64,000 bases of DNA, from NCBI RefSeq assembly GCF_003990445.1, contig NZ_REEZ01000001.1, forward strand, positions 248,001 to 312,000, in the 5' to 3' direction. The position numbers were made by a program, and so were the translations under genes. This document shows positions 60,337 to 64,000 of this stretch, one piece after another. Below the pieces are notes generated by a model that saw nothing but the letters and a program-made list of their open reading frames with translations, had not been told where the DNA came from and ran no database searches. This stretch comes from Pararhodobacter zhoushanensis. GTDB lineage: Bacteria > Pseudomonadota > Alphaproteobacteria > Rhodobacterales > Rhodobacteraceae. Each line of letters opens with the position of its first letter. Position 1 is the stretch's first letter.

Positions 60337-61650
60337 ATGCCGTTGCTTTTGCGCCTGTATCTTGGCTTTGCCGCCGTCTCGGCCCCGTTCTGGCGCACTG
60401 TGCTCTGGCTGCGCCAGCGCAAAGGGCGTGAGGACGCGGAGCGCGTAAGTGAAAAGCGCGGGTATTTCACCCTGCCCCGGCCGACCGGACGACTGCTGTG
60501 GTTCCACGCCGTCTCGGTCGGTGAGGCGCAATCCCTGGTGACGCTGCTGGACCGGCTGACCAAAGCGCACCCTGAGCTGAGCATTTTGCTGACCACGCAC
60601 ACCGTAGCCTCGGCGCAGGCGCTGGCACAGCGGGGTCTGCCCGAGCGGGTGATGCACCAATATGCCCCCGCCGATTACCCCGGCGCGGTGCGGCGGTTCA
60701 TGGCGCATTGGCAACCCGACGCGCTGATCGTGGCCGAGGCCGATATGTGGCCGGTGATGCTGATGCAGGCCAAGCGCGCCGGCCTGCCGATGGTGCTGCT
60801 CAACACCCATGTGACCGAACGGCGTTATAACCGGCGGCGCAAGGCTGCCGCGACGAACGGCTATCTGATGAATATGTTCGATCAGATTCTGGTGCAGGAC
60901 GCGGTTTCGCTGGAGCGGTTCAAGGATCTGGGCGCACCGGCAGAGAAAATGCACCTGATGGGTGTGCTCAAGGCGGCCAGTGACCCACTGCCCGACAAGC
61001 TTGAGGAACGCGCGACAATGCAGGCGGCGATCGGCACGCGGCCTGTGTGGCTGGCGGCGTCGACCAAATCGGCGGAAGAGCCGCTGTTGATGCAGGCGCA
61101 GGCTTTGGCGGTCGCGCAGGTGGCGGATCTGTTGATGCTGATCGCGCCGCGCCAGAAGGCCGAAGCCGACAAGACCGAGGCCGCCGCGCGCGCTCTGTTT
61201 CCGGCAACGGCAATCGCCCGGCGGTCACGCGGCGAACAGATCACGCCGGAAACCGTGGTCTATATCGCTGATACCATTGGCGAAATGGGCCTTTGGTATC
61301 GTTTGACGCCGGTCGCTTACACCGGCAGTTCAATGCCTGTTGAGGGCATGGTGTTGACCGGCCACAACCCGTTCGAAGCCATCGCGCTGGGGGTCATGGT
61401 GCTGCACGGCCCGCAGATCGGCGACTTTGCGCATGTCTACGGGCGCCTGCACGCCGAAGGCGGCGCGCTTGAAGTGGCCAGCGCCGTCGAGATGGCACAG
61501 GCTGTGACGGCGGCACAAGACCCGGCTTTCCGCGCCCCGTTTCTGGCCGGAGCCGCCAGAATTCACGCCGAGAACATGCACCCGCTGACGATGGTGGTGG
61601 CGCTGATGGACGATTTGCTCCGGGATCTGGATCAGTCGAAACCGGTCTGA
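60337..61650 (+). CDS. waaA: 3-deoxy-D-manno-octulosonic acid transferase
   Basis: Encodes a 437-residue membrane-anchored Kdo transferase that adds Kdo to lipid A precursors. The N-terminal anchor (LLLRLYLGFAAVSAPFW) is followed by the acceptor half (LLWFHAVSVGEAQSL, where the Glu is catalytic; LLTTHTVASAQ; VAEADMWPVML) and the donor half (WLAASTKSAEEPLL, ADTIGEMGLWYRL, GHNPFEAIALG). Length and motifs are complete. It begins 63 bases after the CaiD-like gene and has no functional link to it. Confidence 0.95.
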   Translation: MPLLLRLYLGFAAVSAPFWRTVLWLRQRKGREDAERVSEKRGYFTLPRPTGRLLWFHAVSVGEAQSLVTLLDRLTKAHPELSILLTTHTVASAQALAQRGLPERVMHQYAPADYPGAVRRFMAHWQPDALIVAEADMWPVMLMQAKRAGLPMVLLNTHVTERRYNRRRKAAATNGYLMNMFDQILVQDAVSLERFKDLGAPAEKMHLMGVLKAASDPLPDKLEERATMQAAIGTRPVWLAASTKSAEEPLLMQAQALAVAQVADLLMLIAPRQKAEADKTEAAARALFPATAIARRSRGEQITPETVVYIADTIGEMGLWYRLTPVAYTGSSMPVEGMVLTGHNPFEAIALGVMVLHGPQIGDFAHVYGRLHAEGGALEVASAVEMAQAVTAAQDPAFRAPFLAGAARIHAENMHPLTMVVALMDDLLRDLDQSKPV

Positions 61651-61691
61651 GCGCTGCCTGTCGTGCTGACTGACTGTGCGCCAGGTCACAG

Positions 61692-61707
61692 ACTCTGTGC
61701 ACAGAGT
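61692..61707. promoter_or_regulatory. Perfect 16-bp palindrome upstream of the cytochrome c' gene
   Basis: ACTCTGTG-CACAGAGT is an exact palindrome without a spacer, 97 bases before the cytochrome c' start and 42 bases after waaA. Such a dyad could be an operator. It does not match the FNR consensus, and a second short dyad (CGCAT-TTC-ATGCG) lies nearer to the gene. Confidence 0.35.
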
Positions 61708-61804
61708 GCGCATCGATCACGCATTCGCGACCGCAGCATTGCGCATTTCATGCGTATCCTTCACGATGCCACACGACCCAGATTTCACTCCAGGGAGTTT
61801 TCCA

Positions 61805-62263
61805 ATGACCAGCCGTTTCGCCGCACTGGCTCTTGCCGCCGCCTTCGCATTCCCCAGCCTCGCCTCGGCCCAAGAGGTCGACCCCAATGTCCACGCGCGT
61901 CAGTCGTTGATGGATCTTTACGCCTATAACCTCGGCGTGCTGGGCGCGATGGCGCAGGCGCGCATGCCCTATGACGCAGACGCGGCCAGCTCGGCGGCAA
62001 CCAGCCTGTATCATCTGGCACGCTCGGGCTCGGCCCGGATGTGGCCCGAAGGCACCGACAGCATGAGCATCGAAGGCACCCGCGCCCTGCCCGCGATCTG
62101 GGATGATATGGCAGGCTTTGGCGAGGACTTCATGGCGCTGCAAACCGCGACCGAAACCATGATGAACGCCGCCGGCACCGATCTGGCGTCGCTCCAGGGC
62201 GCGATGGGTCCCTTGGGCAGCGCTTGCGGCGGCTGCCACCAGTCCTTCCGTCAGCCGCAATAA
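61805..62263 (+). CDS. Cytochrome c' family protein
   Basis: Encodes a 152-residue periplasmic cytochrome. The signal peptide (FAALALAAAFAFPSLASA) is cleaved before QEVDP. A four-helix bundle follows, and the single haem motif CGGCH lies 8 residues from the C-terminus region (GSACGGCHQSFRQ), as in class II cytochromes c. Family members bind NO or CO or carry electrons. The start follows AGGGAG. The dihaem cytochrome gene starts 4 bases after its stop, so the two are expressed together. Confidence 0.93.
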   Translation: MTSRFAALALAAAFAFPSLASAQEVDPNVHARQSLMDLYAYNLGVLGAMAQARMPYDADAASSAATSLYHLARSGSARMWPEGTDSMSIEGTRALPAIWDDMAGFGEDFMALQTATETMMNAAGTDLASLQGAMGPLGSACGGCHQSFRQPQ

Positions 62264-62267
62264 GCTG

Positions 62268-63182
62268 ATGATGAAACGGCTGGTACAAGGCGCCATCGTC
62301 CTCGCCGCTCTTGGTGGAGGCGTTTTTTGGGTCCTGACCCGGCCATCGGCGCTGCCAGAGGAAACTTTGGCAGCGCTCACCGCCCATGACGCTGACGCAG
62401 CGCGCGGCGAGGCGGTTTTCTGGCAGGGCGGCTGTGCCAGTTGCCATACCGGCCCCGGTGTGGGGTTCGATGCGCTGACCGAGGCGCGTCTGGTGCTTGG
62501 CGGCGGGCGCGAATTTGCCACACCCTTTGGCACCTTTTACGCCCCCAACATCTCGATGGACCCGCAACAGGGCATCGGCACCTGGACGCTGACCGAATTC
62601 GCCACAGCCCTCACCGAAGGTGTCTCGCCCGAGGGTGAGCACTACTATCCCGCCTTCCCTTACACGACCTATACCCACGCCACGCCGGGCGATGTCGCCG
62701 ATCTGTGGGCGTTCTGGCAGACGCTGCCCGCCGATCCGACACCGTCACGCGCGCATGACGTGAGTTTTCCCTTCTCGATGCGCCGGGCGGTCGGCATGTG
62801 GAAGCTGCTGAATTTCAACACTGATTTCGTGCGCCCCGTCCCCACGGATCCGGTGGAATCCCGCGGTCACTATCTGGTCGAGGCTTTGGGCCATTGCGGC
62901 GAATGCCACACCCCGCGCGACGCGCTTGGGGGACTGGACCGCGCAAACTGGCTGGCCGGAGCGCCCAATCCCGTGGGCCAGGGCCGGATCCCTGCGCTGC
63001 CACCCCAAGGCTGGAGCGCTTTCGACATCACCGCCTATCTTGAGACAGGCTTCACCCCCGAATTTGATACGGCCGGAGGTGAAATGGCTGGGGTCATTGC
63101 GAACACCAGCCGGATTTCGGCCCAGGATCGCGCAGCGATCGGGGCTTATCTGGTGACGCTCAGATCATCGCCCAGTCCGTGA
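62268..63182 (+). CDS. Dihaem cytochrome c (membrane-anchored)
   Basis: Encodes a 304-residue protein with an N-terminal hydrophobic anchor (VLAALGGGVFWVLT) and two class I haem domains, with CASCH (about residue 56) and CGECH (about 211). The segment APNISMDPQQGIGTWTLTEF and the TPSRAHDV region are typical of dihaem cytochromes that accept electrons from dehydrogenases. It follows the cytochrome c' gene directly. Start choices ATG 62268 and 62271 are next to each other. Confidence 0.92.
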   Translation: MMKRLVQGAIVLAALGGGVFWVLTRPSALPEETLAALTAHDADAARGEAVFWQGGCASCHTGPGVGFDALTEARLVLGGGREFATPFGTFYAPNISMDPQQGIGTWTLTEFATALTEGVSPEGEHYYPAFPYTTYTHATPGDVADLWAFWQTLPADPTPSRAHDVSFPFSMRRAVGMWKLLNFNTDFVRPVPTDPVESRGHYLVEALGHCGECHTPRDALGGLDRANWLAGAPNPVGQGRIPALPPQGWSAFDITAYLETGFTPEFDTAGGEMAGVIANTSRISAQDRAAIGAYLVTLRSSPSP

Positions 63183-63441
63183 AGCGCGTCGTCGGGCGCG
63201 GTTGCTTGGGTGCCGGCTGAGGGGCGGATTTACGAGCGGTGGTCGACATTTGCCTGTCCTTGGGTGCTGCACGATCCGGGTTCGAATCGCACGGTGTACA
63301 TCTATGGGTCGTGCCTTGACCTCAAGAGGTTCAATGAAAAATCGGGTCACTTTTGGGCGAGTTTAAGACAAGCTCGGCGGAACTGTGCCGGGCCTGCTTT
63401 CGCGCTTGACTTGAGCGGGCCGGAACGGGAAACCAACGGGC

Positions 63442-64000
63442 ATGACAGCCGCACGTTTGACCATCGATCTCGACGCGATCGCCGCCAATTGGCAGGCGCT
63501 GTCGCGCCTGTCCGAAACCGAAACCGGGGCGACGGTGAAAGCCGATGCCTATGGCCTTGGCATCGGCCCGGTGGCGCAGCGTCTGGCCGAAGCGGGTGCG
63601 CGCACCTTCTTCGTCGCGCTGGCCGAAGAAGGGGCGACGCTGCGCAAGGCGCTCGGCACAGGTCCGCGGATCTTCGTGTTCTCGGGGCATATGGCGGGCG
63701 ACACGCAGAGCCTGCGCAACCTGAACCTGATCCCGCTGATCAACTCGGCCGAGCAGATGGTGCGCCATGCCGAGGCCTTGGCCGGACACCCGTTCGGCGT
63801 TCAGCTTGACAGCGGCATGAACCGTCTGGGGATGGAGCCCGCTGAATGGGCCGCCGTGCGCCCCATGGTCTTGCAGGCCGGTCCCCAACTGATCATGTCG
63901 CACCTTGCCTGCGCCGACGACCGGCTGCATGTGATGAACGCCGAGCAACTTGAGACCTTTACCCGCATGACAAGCGGCATCGACGCGCCGCGCTCGCTGG
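63442..64000 (+). CDS. alr: Alanine racemase (3' end beyond the window)
   Basis: The first 186 codons of a fold III PLP enzyme that interconverts L- and D-alanine for peptidoglycan. The PLP lysine is in VKADAYGLG near residue 34, and [15 protein letters not shown] is the conserved barrel segment. The start at 63442 ([17 protein letters not shown]) is the usual N-terminus with the conserved IDLDAI. The coding sequence is open to the right edge. The 259 bases before it hold no recognisable gene. Confidence 0.93.
   Translation, partial: MTAARLTIDLDAIAANWQALSRLSETETGATVKADAYGLGIGPVAQRLAEAGARTFFVALAEEGATLRKALGTGPRIFVFSGHMAGDTQSLRNLNLIPLINSAEQMVRHAEALAGHPFGVQLDSGMNRLGMEPAEWAAVRPMVLQAGPQLIMSHLACADDRLHVMNAEQLETFTRMTSGIDAPRSL

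Noticed and set aside
63283-63302. GGGTTCGAATC resembling a tRNA T-loop
   Set aside because: The flanking bases do not pair as a T stem, and no acceptor, D or anticodon arm is found at the right distances.
63210-63809. A 199-codon frame running into alr in another frame
   Set aside because: Its second half overlaps the well-supported alr gene, and its first half has no features or ribosome site.
1-64000. CRISPR arrays, transposases, integrases and phage genes
   Set aside because: None seen: no regularly spaced repeats and no matching protein motifs in any frame. The repeats found are scattered single copies at gene ends.

Overview
The window is GC-rich, gene-dense chromosomal DNA of an alphaproteobacterium, most likely a Rhodobacteraceae (Rhodobacterales) member. 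The evidence is the combination of sarcosine oxidase soxBDAG, aerobic cobaltochelatase cobS/cobT, an NDUFA12-type complex I accessory gene next to mlaD and a DUF2155 gene, a DUF5765-type membrane protein, a fused carnitine dehydrogenase/thioesterase and many short 3'-end repeat elements. I found 57 probably functional protein genes (the last, alr, cut by the right edge) and one gene remnant. I saw no rRNA, convincing tRNA, insertion sequence, prophage or CRISPR array.

Layout: 0.2-4 kb, an SLC13-type permease divergent from an MsbA-like ABC exporter. 4-7.5 kb, a signalling operon of response regulator, small membrane protein and a histidine kinase fused to a sodium/solute-symporter domain. 7.6-11.8 kb, an XRE/DUF2083 regulator divergent from accB-accC, then aat. 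11.8-16 kb, a clsB/ybhP-like pair and a LuxR-alpha/beta-hydrolase fusion lacking its catalytic residues. 16.4-18.8 kb, FKBP, tdk, a YdcZ-type transporter and trmB. 18.8-28 kb, a peptide-type ABC uptake operon with both ATPases fused, an enolase-superfamily enzyme, a GNAT enzyme and an alcohol dehydrogenase. 28-31 kb, three membrane proteins. 31-36 kb, cobS and cobT around an FMN reductase and a secreted unknown, then a rifamycin ADP-ribosyltransferase (arr). 36-43 kb, aminopeptidase P, the DUF2155/mlaD/NDUFA12 cluster, two tandem cyclophilins and the divergent glpD/glpR pair. 43-49 kb, soxB-unknown-soxD-soxA-soxG. 49-52.5 kb, a MerR gene whose natural start codon looks lost, a deleted CDF transporter, anmK and tyrS. 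52.6-60.3 kb, a carnitine/gamma-butyrobetaine catabolic cluster. 60.3-64 kb, waaA, cytochrome c', a dihaem cytochrome c and partial alr.

How the parts fit: the 52.6-60.3 kb genes can activate gamma-butyrobetaine or a similar trimethylammonium acid with CoA, dehydrogenate and hydrate it to the carnitine level, oxidise L-carnitine, cleave 3-dehydrocarnitine and release glycine betaine. The sox cluster 4 kb away would finish demethylation at sarcosine to glycine; the betaine-to-sarcosine steps are not in the window.

The most unusual non-coding feature is a recurrent structured element: GC-rich hairpins followed by a core with the pattern GATATTT-N3-GACAGA. There are about eight copies. Most lie directly after stop codons in the sense orientation, and some stems keep pairing although their sequence changes. 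One copy faces the wrong way in front of the CoA-ligase gene, which suggests a rearrangement.
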